Source: Cryptomeria japonica
Taxonomy: Eukaryota > Streptophyta > Pinopsida > Cupressales > Cupressaceae
NCBI RefSeq assembly: GCF_030272615.1
Contig: NC_081405.1
Location: 605,970,677 to 606,034,676, forward strand
Direction: 5' to 3'
DNA length: 64,000 nt
Shown: positions 10,746 through 22,489 of the stretch, in pieces
How the letters are laid out: each line of letters starts with the position of its first letter
Position numbering within the stretch: position 1 is the stretch's first letter
The notes under the pieces: model-generated
What the model saw: only the letters and a program-made list of their open reading frames with translations
Database searches by the model: none
What the model was told of the DNA's origin: nothing
Made by a program: the position numbers and the translations under genes

Positions 10746-12054
10746 TTACGAATTATTGAAATATATGTAAGCGTTTCCAACCCCATCTGATCAGAAAAAT
10801 GAAAACAGTAATTGGCTTTTAAGATAAAATAAGTATTCCATATGTTAACTAAACGTATAATTCTTAACTAATATAGATCTCCCTCATAGGTTTCTGGTCA
10901 TTGAAAAATCTACACTTGAAGCCTTCAAACAACTGAACTAACTTGGAATTAGATCCATAAAAGCATTGTTCAAGGAAATTTGTAATACAAAAGGCTATTA
11001 TCGAAGATGATAAACATTTTCCTTTCTGGAGTATATATTTTCCAATTTTTTTAAATGACTGAATTATCTGTCTTCTTCCCTTCACAGAGTCAGTTTCGAT
11101 TTGGGTACCACCATAAGCATGAACAAATACATGTGTAGTGCCTGTAAAATTTTTCATAAAAGTTTAGATCATCAGTACATGGTATCGAAGGCAGGAAACA
11201 ATATAGATTAAAATATTACTATGCATTTAGGTTGTAATTATGATAAATTTCAAGGGAGGGAACCAGAGTGTGAGAGAGGGAAAGGGTATTGTGTAAAACA
11301 TGGCATTTAGGTCATAAAAAAGTTTTGGGTCGTTTTAAATTTGATCTTTGTATTGATCGGTCATTCTTATTCTGATGTTTCATTTTATAAATTTACCGTA
11401 AAATAGATTTTACGATCAGATAAAATCTATTTATCCTTAATCAAAAACTTCAACAAATTTCAATATATACCCATGGGTGTAACCCTATAATAGGATTTAT
11501 GTACGCTTACCATTCTTATACAAAGAAACTGCTTGAAAAGGAAAACTGAGACTCTTAGAAGCATCCTACGAGATTGGCTCCTTTCTTCCAGGACACTGAA
11601 TTTCTTCCTCGGCATACTTGCTTTGCATTCAACACTAAACTTCACCAAACTAAACAAGGGCAGAAAATCATTTTATTAAGAAACTATCCACGATACAAGA
11701 GAATGTATTAAAGAAAAACCCATAAAAAATTTCATGGACCCATTTTAAACAAGTATACAAGAAAAAATGTCAGAAAAAACAAATCCATACCTGATATATA
11801 AATTTTAACTTGGAACTATTTGTTAAAATCTAATAGTAATCTGAAGATAATAAAGAATGTGAGATCAGCCAAGCTCTTACTTTGGAGATATGATTATGAG
11901 AGGCGGCCCTGAAGAAATATAAGTAGCACATATTTCTTTGTTATTCATAGGTAAGATGGGGATCTGAAACAAATTACATCTCCATACTGTTTTTTGATCT
12001 GTAACAACTATTTGGGTCTTCATCCAAGCACTTTGGCTCTTGTCATCAGCATTT
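10746..12054 (-). CDS. unidentified host-type gene fragment, three or four exon-like segments
   Basis: On the minus strand, three open segments have good splice borders. Exon a (12054-11881) follows TTTTCCTGCCTCAG and ends before GTAAGAG; it encodes 'KTVWRCNLFQIPILPMNNKE' and 'SSGPPLIIISP'. Exon b (11649-11511) follows CCCTTGTTTAG and ends before GTAAGC; it includes 'MPRKKFSVLEERSQSRRMLL'. Exon c (11141-10869) follows ATTTTACAG and ends before GTTAAG; it includes 'HVFVHAYGGTQIETDSVKGR'. The phase of a to b is compatible. The phase of b to c is not, so a small exon is missed or an indel exists. A possible terminal piece (10786-10746, after CTGATCAG) continues the phase of exon c to a TAA. No retroelement motif is present. 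I do not recognise the family, and upstream exons were not found. Confidence 0.45.
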
Positions 12055-13999
12055 CTGAGGCAGGAAAAAGCTATAATAACATAAATCAAGGTGCTGCAGG
12101 CCATCATGGGTTATTATTGAAATAGAATTAATAAAAATTGTACCTACATTGGTGAAGAAAGAAATCAGTAGCTTATGTATTCAAGTAGGATTAGTTGGCT
12201 GTATTTATCATATGGACCTGTTCTTAAATGGGAATAACGTATAACATTGTTATCTGTCTATTTTAAAATGATAATAATATATTATGTTGCTATCTGTCTA
12301 GAATAATTTTGTACAACTTTGAAAAAAATGTAAGAATAACGTTCTAAAAACAATAGAATACATTATCAACATTATGTACTATTTTATAATCAACACATAT
12401 TTGACCTGCAAGCCTAGTGATAATTGATAATTGTATTTATTGTTTGTGCATGCATGTGAACTCCAAACCGCCTCTTAATGATATAGATCTGTTTGTCTCC
12501 TAGGAATTTTATTTCACTATTCATTACACTGTTTCAAAACATGTCTAATTCAATGGTTCGGCTGTTATCTCAATCATCCATCAACTCGAACGGCCTTGAA
12601 CAAGTCATGGTTAAAATTTATCGTTCTGAGTATTTGGATATAGAATCTTTAGATAAAAAAATGCTGCATGTCATATTTAGAATTTTAATTGCAAATATAC
12701 ATAGAATTTAGTTATATTAATTTTAAAATGATCTTCATTAATTCTTGTCATATTGTTTTTATGTTTTGGTATTCGTTTTCATTGAATGATAATAATTAAA
12801 TAAACATTTAATATTTTGAAACTTTCAAACATTTTTTTAGTTCAAAACTATCAATTTTTCACTTTCCTATTTGTTGAGGATTATTTAATCAGTGAATTTT
12901 TCTATTTCTAACTTGTAAAATGGAAAGAGAAGAAAGGTTAAGGCTTGAACCAAAATTACACCAATTTCAAATATTAACAGTGTAATGTAAAGGGAGTCAT
13001 AGACTTGTAGTATTCATTTCTAGTTATATCTCAAATGCATTATCTAGCAATATTTGCCTCATTTCATAACACACATGTTCTTGAATTCCAATTCCAAGTT
13101 ACTTTAAAAATAATAATGGAAGTAGATGTAACATACAATTGTAACATCAACTAGGGGGTTTATAGAAAGAGGCACACTAGGTCCTCTTACATTTTCAAAA
13201 ATCTCTTTATTTTTTAACTTTATAATGACATTAATCATATAAAACATGTCTAAGTTGACCACTTAATTATTGAAAGATATGCCCAAGGTGGAAGAATATG
13301 CATTACATTGAAGGTGTTGCCAAGTTTTTCTTGTTCAACAATGCTACTACATCTTTTAAAGTATAGATACTTGATGTGTGGTACATGCAGTTAGTGTTAT
13401 CAAAATAAATTATTGGTGTAAGCTATAATTTTTCATGGGTTGGATGGCTAGAAAAAATCATTAATATAAATATATTCATTTGATGAAACTACATGAGTGT
13501 TTCCCACTTTTAAGCCAAAATAAAAACAAATAAGAAATAAACACACTAAAAATTGCAGAAGTTTGATAAATCCACCTTTGATCAAACTATATACATCTAA
13601 AATAAGGCTCACCACTATTATGCATGAATCACAAATGGGCATGTACACATGTGCTTCTCATATATATTTAATTTGTTAATGAATCATTGAAAATCATATA
13701 TTAGAATAAAATGGAGCAATGTAAAATATGGAGGACCACCCTCTTCACATGGAAGAAGTGTTCTATGAGTCATAATGATCTTGATTTTCATTTCTACCAT
13801 ATCTTGAGGCAAAATTACCATGTAGATAGTAGTATTGTTTTGGGGTGTAATTGTTGCATAAGTGTTGCAAATTATATTCATATGGTGCAAAGTATATTCA
13901 TAAGGTTGTCTCCTAATCAAAGCCTTATGTTGATGTGAGTGCTAGTATATATTTTTCTTTAATTTACTTAGAGTAACCTCAACACATAATATTATTACT
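12055..13999. other. AT-rich sequence, no supported feature
   Basis: Only short chance frames are present. If the exon-like segments at 10746-12054 belong to a real gene, its 5' exons would be expected here or beyond, but I could not see convincing ones. Confidence 0.4.
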
Positions 14000-14803
14000 C
14001 CTCAAGAAGTATGGACTGAAAATGCTCAAATGTAAATGAGAGAAAATAATATATTAGTTGAACTATCTTAGGTAATTTAAACATGTTGCGAGAATTGAAC
14101 ATGTTAGCAAGTTGGTGACATTTTCCTATTTGAACTGTATTGCAAATTATAATCCTTACAAGATTATTAAAACAACAAGAGATCTAAAATTATTTTGGTA
14201 ACATAATTATGCCTATTAAACTCTATGAAACTCCCATCTCAAGCACCTAATGAATAGAATAAAAAATAAATAAAACCATTAGATGGTTATTAAGAAACCA
14301 CAAGTTAAAGACACCCTTAATGTAGTGCTCAAATCCCAATTTAAATCCAATAACCAAAGCCCAAGATGAGTAGATAAGATAAAAATAACATGTTCCTCAC
14401 AACTATTATAAGATCATGTTATAATCCATGTACATTATCTTGGGAACTCCATTTTGGCTTCATTATCTGAATTCAAATATACATTGTGGTGCATCATAAG
14501 TTGGTCAAAAAGTGTAACTCCATATAGCACTCTTATACATCATATTTGTTCATACATTTCAAATTTGGAAAGCTTAAATTTAGAGGTTGTAATTTATGAT
14601 CTAAGAAGTCAATTGATATCATTTAGTTTAAATTGGAAGTTTTAAAGAGCTCCATGTCATCAAACATCACTCTTACAAGTTAAGACCCCCATTTTGATAT
14701 TTTTTGGGGCCCAAATTGATCTTTTTTGTGCTCTATAGCCTACAAATTGCATTATTTTTTTCTTTACATCAAGATGCAAGATTGAGATTCTTTTTTCTTA
14801 ATA
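14000..14803 (-). repeat. 3' LTR of decayed copia B
   Basis: Alignable by eye to 7858-8581 and 16918-17735: shared words include CTCCCATCTCAAGCACCTAA, CCCAAGATGAG and TTTAAAGAGCTCCATGTCAT. The upper edge sits at the minus-strand purine tract CAAGTGGGAGAAT (about 14803-14816). The expected TG at the LTR start has mutated. Confidence 0.6.
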
Positions 14804-14879
14804 TTCTCCCACTTGTTGAACAACTTTCAAGAAAAAGGGGACTAACAAAGCTATCAACTATCATCTAGAGGTCAAGAGG

Positions 14880-15000
14880 CTCATAGACTTACTATACCAG
14901 TTGAACTTCTCTATTTTGAATAGTTTGGTCAATATATCTACAAAATTATACAAAGTTTCATCTTTATCCAACATCACCTTCTCATCATCTACTATGTAAT
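14880..15000 (-). pseudogene. copia B RNase H C-terminal remnant
   Basis: The minus strand reads 'FVDILTKLFKIEKFNWYSK', corresponding to the conserved copia ending ADILTKPL...KF. The same stretch, differently mutated, occurs next to the 7858-8581 LTR, confirming that both belong to one family and fixing the orientation. Confidence 0.55.
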
Positions 15001-15749
15001 AAATAATTTTTTAATGGAAATCCATGTTTTTTTTAAAATGTACTAAGTAACTTTTATTTATCCCTAAGTTGGCCTCATATCTTAACATAATCTATCAATC
15101 TATATGTCCTACAAGTATGAAAATTCACTAGTTTTCATGTGCATAATATTTATAATAGAAAAAGTGACCATATCTTGTCAAAATTTCATCCAAGTAATAT
15201 AACCACCAAATAAACTGACCACATATGCACTAATGGATATTTTACTATCAACATCTAGTACACAATCTAAATCTATGAATCCATGACTATTCACTAAGAT
15301 TTGGTCCTTGTAGAATAACCTAATTTAACAAATAAAGTACTTACAAATTCCCCATAAATATTTTAAGATTATCCTAGTTACACCCCAATGGTCTCATTTG
15401 ATATTTTTTGGGAAAAATAGAAAAACCCAAATATGGTTTTATTTACCATAAATACAAAGCTGACAAAAATAGATTTCAAGAGTAAAATCATGAAAACCCT
15501 CAACAAGATTTTTAATATTTAGTATTCTTAGAACCTTCTCACCTAAATGACCTATTCTCTAGTGCCATAATAGTGTTTATAAGTAACTTTATCTTATAAG
15601 AAAGAGAACAATTAGGTACCAAAAAGTATATTTATCAAATGTACATGTACTCACTTCTTTTCACTAACAAAATAGAAAAACTATTGTAATGAAAAATACG
15701 TGATTCCAACAAAAATAAAGTTCCCTCATGAATATTATAGCTCCTTGGA

Positions 15750-16170
15750 CCATCTGACATATTTCACCAGAAAAAATAAATGGCATGCGTACATCATTGA
15801 GTTTTATAACTAGTGACAATTTAATGCCAAATGAATGATACATAGAACACTGTTAATCTCCTTCACTTTTTCATTCAAGAATATAATCAAGGATGTACTA
15901 TAACCAATAATAGTTATATGATAATCATGACCAATATACACATTATATCCATGATTTTATTCACGCTTGAAGTTCCACTGTATATCAACCATACATTTAG
16001 ATGAAAGAGTTTTCAATGTTGTAACAAAGGAATGTCCACCATCCTCCAGTGAAAATATATCAAATCATTATTTATCTTATTTTTATCTTCCTTGTAGGCT
16101 CATCTAATGTACTCATGCCATTTTCACAATTTGAACAGTTAGTTTTAGACTTTCGAGGAGATTTGGATCT
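15750..16170 (-). pseudogene. copia B Gag zinc knuckle and protease remnant
   Basis: The minus strand at about 16160-16070 reads a basic 'RSKSPRKSKTNCSNCENGMS' segment, which resembles the Arg/Ser/Lys-rich lead-in and CCHC knuckle of copia Gag with its His and last Cys lost. A weak match to the protease tail ('LNDVRMP...FSGE', compare DVRHVP...LISTGK) follows near 15800. This is useful for orientation only. Confidence 0.4.
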
Positions 16171-16904
16171 CCCCTAGATTTGGTTCTAAACTTTTATTTA
16201 TTCCTTATTTTCTCCCTTAATATTCCATAAACTGATTGGCCCCCAAAGGATCTCCTCTAGGAGTAAAGAAACCATTGCCTCATCCATATATAAGTTTGAT
16301 GCAGTGTTACTAATTATCATCACCAAGTAGTTTAGAAAAGAATAAATTTTTTTCATACAATGATCCTCCTCCATCTTCACTCCAATAGGGTACAACTAGG
16401 TCAAGATAATGTCAAAATTATTCAAATTTTCAACAACATAACCGCCATTGTACATTCTTAGAGCACATGCCTTATTTGTTATGAAACTTTTGTTAACCAA
16501 GGATTTATCTAAGTATAAGAGTACCATTTTCTTCCAAAAATCTTGTGAGGTAGGCTATTCATGTATATTTAATAAAAATAGATTTTCTAAACAAATCTAA
16601 ATGAAGTTATTTATCTTTTTTCCAATAGATCCTAGTTGTTCTTGGGAATTTTAGTTAGCTTAGATTTGGATACAACGTCACATGCATCTCTATCTACAAG
16701 CATGTCCTTCATATTGAGTTTCTATAGCTTAGAGCTAGTCTAAATGTGACGATGCTGAAAACGGATCTACAAAATGAACCTCTCCATCTCTATCCTTTGC
16801 GTTTGTATTTCCTACAATAAGACCTCCTTCTACACATGCATATATTCAAAGTAATATTATATCAAAAATATTATCCCTAATCCTTATGACCTAAGGTGAT
16901 TGAA

Positions 16905-16917
16905 CTCTAATACCAAA
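16905..16917 (-). other. decayed initiator-Met tRNA primer-binding site of copia B
   Basis: The minus strand reads TTTGGTATTAGAGTT, close to the copia consensus TGGTATCAGAGC, directly inside the 5' LTR whose end is CTTTCA at 16918. Confidence 0.6.
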
Positions 16918-17735
16918 TGAAAGGAAGTAGAGTTGTGGACTATGCTTCTTACTCATTTATGAGATGAAATATATGGAAAATTTAAATTTATCACTTTGCT
17001 AGTTACAAAAAAGAATAAAGGCAACACATCATAAAATAGTGTTACATGGGGAAATATTTTAGAGAAAAAAAAAACTCTCCAAATTAATTCAATGTGTTAA
17101 ATTTGAATAGTCAATGGGTACAATACATACGTGTAGTCTAACTCTTTATACTTGTCACTAGTAAGAGATTTAATGTAGGGCATACAAAACTCACTATAAA
17201 ACTTCTATCTAAAGAACCTAATAAATAAGAAAAGTAATACATGAACACATAATGGGTAATAACCGTGAGCTAAAACCACCCAAAAAGTGGAGTCTAAATC
17301 CCAAGATGAGTTCAAAGACTAAAAGTGTTATATTCTTTACAACTATCATAACTTTTTATAATTCACTTACTAACTTGGGTGCTGCATTATCTTCATTCAA
17401 ATGTATATCAAGATACATAATAAAATGTATCATAAACCCCTTGAATGTGTAGGCCCCTCATATACCTATCTTATGTGTCATATAGCTAAAATTAAATTTA
17501 TGATGTGGGATGCCTAATTTCCAATGGCCATAAATTTTAATCTAAGAAGCTAACTGAGCCTATTTAAAAATCATAGCTAAAGAGATCCATGTCATTGTAA
17601 CTAAAATGCTCTAGTTAAGGTTTATTTCAATACTTTGTTAAGCCAAAATTCACCTGCATAGTAAAAAAAATTATTTTTATATTTTATAGCTTGAAGATTA
17701 TATTATTAAATTAGAATTGTTTAAGATAGGTGCAT
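16918..17735 (-). repeat. 5' LTR of decayed copia B
   Basis: The lower edge is fixed by the primer-binding site. The upper edge is estimated from alignment with the LTR ends at 8581 and 14803. Shared words with the other two copies include CCCAAGATGAG and GAGATCCATGTCAT. Confidence 0.55.
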
Positions 17736-18047
17736 GAAAATGGAGGAAAAAAGAGAGCTAAAAATTCAATACTCATTTTCTTAAAATTAGCTAGATCAAA
17801 ACTTGAATGAGTAATTCTAGATCTAAACCCTCAAAATTTAAAGACATAAATAACTATATTGGATAAGATAGAAGAATAATGAGGTAGGTGTGATTGCACA
17901 TGTGGACACACAATTATCTAGAGATTTAAAAGCATAATATTTCCTTGAAAATCAATGGTGTCAACATTGTTTCATAGTAGACAAGTAATCAATATAGTAC
18001 TACAAATAGGACCACCAAGTCAGTATCACAAGATGGTGTGTCGTATC

Positions 18048-19556
18048 TGTAGATGTATAAAAATGACCATATTCTTAAATGAATATTTTATGTTCATTTC
18101 TCTATTTGATTAAATCTAATTTAATTAAATTATCCACATTCTTCTATTTTATTAAGTAAATTATTCGATTTATTTAAATAAAATTCACTATACCCATTTA
18201 ATGAATAAATCATTTTATTCAATTAAATCCCCCCTATCCACTTTTAATTAAATTCAAATTTAATTAAATAGTTATCCTAAAATTGAATAAATCTAATTTA
18301 TTTAATTTCTCCAAATTGAAACCAAATTGAATTAAATTAACTTTATTTCAATTAAATCCTATTATCCCTCCATCCACTTGCATTCTCCTACATTTCCCAC
18401 TTGCTTCCTAAACCTATTTCTAATCCCTTCTAGATTCTTCTAATCACTTCTAATTAGCCTAACCCATCATTCTAAACTTTGTCATATCCCTAAGCAAAGG
18501 GAAGTCACTTCTCAAACCTCAAAGTCTTTGATAACTATTAAAGGCTTCAAGTCTTCAACCACTTAATTCCTCAAAGTCTTTGATAACCATTAAAAGCTTC
18601 TAAATTTCAACCACTTAATCCCCCAAAGTCTTCAATAACCATTAATGGTTAACTCAAACCCTCTTACATGGTTAAAGAATTGGTTTTAACTCAACCTTAA
18701 CTCAACCCAAGGGTCTCATCAGGCCTTTAATGCTTTGACCATGATTATCTCTTAATCATTTGCACAAAGGTTTATCCTTGGATTAACTCTTAATCCAGTG
18801 GGTAATCCTAACTTAAGCTTGACCCTTACCCTCTAGATAACCATGAGGTCTCCTCAGGCATTTAATGCCTCCAACCCCTTCTCTCAACCCAACCCTATGT
18901 TGACACTTGTCACCATTTTATTGGTGCCAATTACAAACATGGATCCCCAACTTTCAAACTCAACCCTTGATTAAACCATTCAATCTTGACCATCCATTGC
19001 CCTATTCTTGCTATAAATAGAGCTCTCATTCCTCCATTTTAGATCATCCTTCAAATTTGTAGTATCACACTTATGCTCAAATACATTCAAGCTTTCATAT
19101 ATCATTTTTATGCTCATCATTTTAGCCTCTTTTAAATCAGGAATTAGTCTAAATATGCCTGTTTAGAATAATTTCTTTATCATATAGCTTAAATCATTGA
19201 ACTAATATAGTATGTTAGGATAGTATTTATACTAATCTTGTCATCTTATAGTTAGTTTATTGCATTTCTAGCATCATGCATAGCTTAGGATGCATTTCAT
19301 TCTAAAAATCTATCAAAGCATCCCTCGTTCTTGCATTTGCCATCCCTAAACCATTTTGCTCAGTGATCTGAGAGCAAAAACATTGGTTTGAGGGACATTG
19401 TAAGATAGAGAACCATGGGACCCACCTTGGGAAGCTGAGTAATACTTTGTTACTCCATAGCTTGCACCAAGAATTCCTGTGTGTGTGTGTGTGTGGACTA
19501 GTATTTAGCAATATTTTCACATATTGAATTTTATCAGCTCACTTTTCCCGCATACA
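18048..19556 (+). repeat. 5' LTR of Tat-gypsy element
   Basis: It starts TGTAGATGTATAA and ends CCCGCATACA. The near-identical partner is at 33794-35293. It contains a promoter (TATA at 19011) and a GT microsatellite near its end (about 19481-19495) that differs in length between the two LTRs. The U3 half is rich in AATTAAAT / TTTAATTA words. Confidence 0.95.
19011..19019 (+). promoter_or_regulatory. TATA box of Tat-gypsy 5' LTR
   Basis: CTATAAATAGAGC is a near-perfect plant TATA box followed by a C/T-rich stretch. It is conserved in the 3' LTR at 34750-34758. Transcription would be expected to start about 30 bp downstream, defining the R region. Confidence 0.75.
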
Positions 19557-19560
19557 TTTC

Positions 19561-19579
19561 TGGCGCCCACCGTGGGGCC
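19561..19579 (+). other. primer-binding site of Tat-gypsy element
   Basis: TGGCGCCCACCGTGGGGCC lies four bases inside the 5' LTR end. TGGCGCC-type primer sites are common in plant Tat/Athila elements; I do not assign the exact tRNA. Confidence 0.75.
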
Positions 19580-19642
19580 CGACCCCAAATATCAAATCGG
19601 TTTTTGAAACTAACTACTTTTGCAGGCACTCGGAAAAAATGA

Positions 19643-20080
19643 ATTAACGCGTTCAAATCACTGTTTGGCGCGTCCAATAAACAGCGTAGCGCATCCAGTC
19701 CACTGTTCAGCGCGTAGGGTCTCTACTTCAGCGCGTACAGTCCTTTCTTTAGCGCATAACCTCACTAAACATTTCCTGTAGGTCTCAACACGAACGAAAA
19801 ATAGTGTAGCGCATGTGCAAAATAGATTGGCATGTCGGGTCTGTCAGATAGCGCATTCAGTTTACCATCTAGCGCTTTAAGTCTAGAATCAAGCACTTAA
19901 AAACCATCTTTTAGCACATCAAATCATCACTTTTCTTGTAGGTCTCAGCGTGGGAAAAAATAGAGCAGTGCTTCCGACGCATAGAGTAGCGCATCCGGAA
20001 CACAGTGCAGCGCATTAAGATATTGTTTTAGCGCATAACGATATTGTTTTAGCACGTATAGTCCTTTTTGTAGCGCATCA
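19643..20080 (+). repeat. iterated AGCGC(A/G)T array, block 1 (leader)
   Basis: About fifteen copies of (T)TAGCGCAT / CAGCGCGT and close variants (TAGCACAT, TAGCGCTT, AAGCACTT) stand roughly 20-35 bp apart, separated by dissimilar sequence. Most variants differ from AGCGCGT by CpG-to-TpG or CpA changes. A longer repeated phrase, 'TGTAGGTCTCA', precedes two sub-blocks (about 19779 and 19938). No reading frame is open through it. Function is unknown. Confidence 0.85.
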
Positions 20081-21283
20081 CAAATAGTGAGCAAGAAAAT
20101 TACAATTGTAACTGAAATAAAATCTAGACTTGTAGAAGTCCACCAAAATCTAGATTTTTTAACTATTCAATTGACTTTTGGCAGGACTCTAACAATTTTC
20201 TTGCAGGTGGAGCGGGCCATTTTCTTTTAAGCGATTTCTTTTGTTGACCACCAAGATCAAATTTACTTTGTTGACCAAAATTTCTTTTCATAGATCAGAA
20301 AATCATTGCCCAGAAAGGATAAAATAAACACCATGTTTTCATGGAGCAACATCTCCATATAGATTTTAGCAAATCACTGAATTGAAAGGATAAAAAGAAC
20401 CAACTTGATTGTTTTGTCTCGAAAGTGGAAGGAATATGCTCTCCCCTTAATTGGGTGATCAAAAATCCAGACCACTCTTACAGCTTTCTGTACTTCAAGC
20501 ATTTACATCCTTTAGCAGGCCTGCCTTCCCGAGGAGTTGGAATCAACTCTTAAAGCCATTTATGGCCGATGTGAAGGGAACGACCTAAGTGGGGAACGAC
20601 TTTGATACCAAGAATTCCAACCCACTATAATCAAATGTGGAAAGCGATGAAAGTCCTTTTCAACTGTTGCACGCAGCGATTAGCCTTCCCCCAGTATCCT
20701 CAAGATACGTAAAGCCTTTGTTCTAAAGGTTGGGAAGCCTCCTAAGGGAGTTTATCAACTGACGACCGAACGAGAAGCCTGATTACGAACTATAGAAATA
20801 GAAACTTTGAATTGAGTCAGTAACCAGACATTTATAACATCATAGTGCAAGGGTGGGGAAGAATCCTCCCCCAAGATTATTCACCATATATCTGCCTAGA
20901 TAACTATTCAACTGTGAAGCAATTCACTTTGAGTTAATTTCTGGCAAAAGGCAAAAAAATGGGCGCTCTCTAGGGGGTGACACGACTGTTTGAGCTGACG
21001 GAGTATCGAGACTAGTGAGCTATGATGTTATTTATGACCCTTGACTAAAGAGTCTTTCTGAAGTGTATTATTTGTGTCCAAACCTGTTAAAACATTGAGG
21101 ATTTGAACACATCCTCGCCGAACATACACTTTTTGTTAGATTAGGCAAAATGGTTGTACTTTTTGTGCTGTGCTTACATTTATTACTTCAGAAAATCATC
21201 CATCAAACTTGAAAAATTCACAGCAAAAATTCAAAATTCACAAAAAAAAAAAAAAAACAAACCAAAGAAAAAAATCAAGGCAG
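20081..21283 (+). other. Tat-gypsy leader between motif arrays
   Basis: This is untranslated leader sequence without a long frame. It contains an A-rich tract at about 21242-21257. A similar A-rich tract occurs after integrase at about 29985. Confidence 0.6.
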
Positions 21284-21640
21284 TTTAGTGCATAAGAGCA
21301 ACTTCTTAGCACGTAGAGTACTTTTGTTAGCGCATCCTACCTCAAGTTAGCGCGTCGGTTCCAAACAATAGTGTTTTTATCATAGGTCAAATCAGTGTTG
21401 ACACATTTAGTGCATCAGAAAAATAGTCTAGCGCATAGAAGCAACAGTTTAGCACGTGAAAGCCAAACATTAGCGCATAAAGACCAACAGTTAGCGCTTC
21501 ACAGACCCAGGATAGTGCATAGCTTTTTCAACAGCTAGAAAACAATTTCAAACAGTCAAAACTTTAGCGCGTTTCTGGGGGCAACCTAGCGCGTGTGGTT
21601 ATCATTTTAGCGCATGTAAACTCTGTTCTAGCGCGTGATC
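21284..21640 (+). repeat. iterated AGCGC(A/G)T array, block 2 (leader)
   Basis: About fourteen more copies of TTAGCGCAT / TAGCGCGT and decayed forms (TAGTGCAT, TAGCACGT) at 18-35 bp spacing. Motif and orientation match block 1, 1.2 kb away. Gag begins about 850 bp downstream. Confidence 0.85.
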
Positions 21641-22489
21641 CAAAACAGAAAACAGAGAGCAAAACGGGGAAATTTTTTGAAATTTTCAAAAACATTTTTA
21701 GAAGCCTTTTTCTATCAACACCATTTTTCATCAAAACAGAGTGACAAACAAACCACTAAAACTATTTCTTGAGCTAAATTTGTGTCAAAACAAACGTTGT
21801 CAGAATCCTAAACGAATCGCGCGATAGAGGATGTCTCTCCTATCATAATCCAGAAACTTCATCATCAGTATCAACAGAGTCCTTTACCATCTTACGGATT
21901 TTTATCTCAAAACACTTGTTTAAAATTTTCAAATTGTCAAATCAAGTTTCCAGATTGGGAGGCTTCTATCCATATCATTTGACATGCTTTGTCGTGAAGG
22001 GGCATCTAAACCTTCACTTTGATAGAGTAAGATTTGAAATTTTCAAAAACAAGAATCAACTGAATCCAAACCAATCAAAGGAAACCATTGATCACTCATG
22101 CATGACTAATCCCCTTATTCTAAGAAGAAAGAACCTTTATCGTAACATCACGTTGAAGAAATAACAACCTAGTTTTTTCAAATTCATCAAGAGAAATAAG
22201 TTTTTATACATCAATCGTCAACTCTTCAAATCTCATCGGGTATTCCTTCATCACGTCAAACGGTATATCCAAAACAAATCCAGCGAATTTGACAAAGAAC
22301 CTTTGAAGACAAGAGCATACTGTCAAAAGTCTGCTTTTAATCAAACCATAAACCGCAGCGGAAAAATCAATCCCGCATTCTTGCCCGACGAGTGTATCAC
22401 TTATAACACATCTGAACCAGAACCACCCACCCTCGAACAACATATCAATGAGGCTTTTGTCCCTTTCATCACTGAGAGTTTCTACTAAA

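Larger units (their letters stand above)
14000..17735 (-). mobile_element. decayed short copia element, minus strand (family A/B)
   Basis: Two similar LTR-like copies, 14000-14803 (3' LTR) and 16918-17735 (5' LTR), flank about 2.1 kb. The minus strand shows a decayed initiator-Met primer site beside the 5' LTR, a Gag zinc-knuckle remnant, a protease-like stretch, an RNase H C-terminus and a copia polypurine tract before the 3' LTR. An internal region of 2.1 kb is much shorter than a full copia body (about 4 kb), so most of pol is deleted. The LTRs match a third copy at 7858-8581. Borders are good to a few tens of bases. Confidence 0.6.

Noticed and set aside
12493-12711. 72-codon plus-strand frame
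   Set aside because: AT-rich, no motif, no splice or promoter context; expected by chance.
13684-13938. Overlapping short frames on both strands
   Set aside because: Two opposite-strand frames over the same AT-rich DNA with no recognisable domain.
19643-21640. CRISPR-like array from the repeated AGCGCAT words
   Set aside because: The repeated core is only 7-9 bp, spacers vary in length, there are no cas genes and the locus is inside a plant retrotransposon leader.
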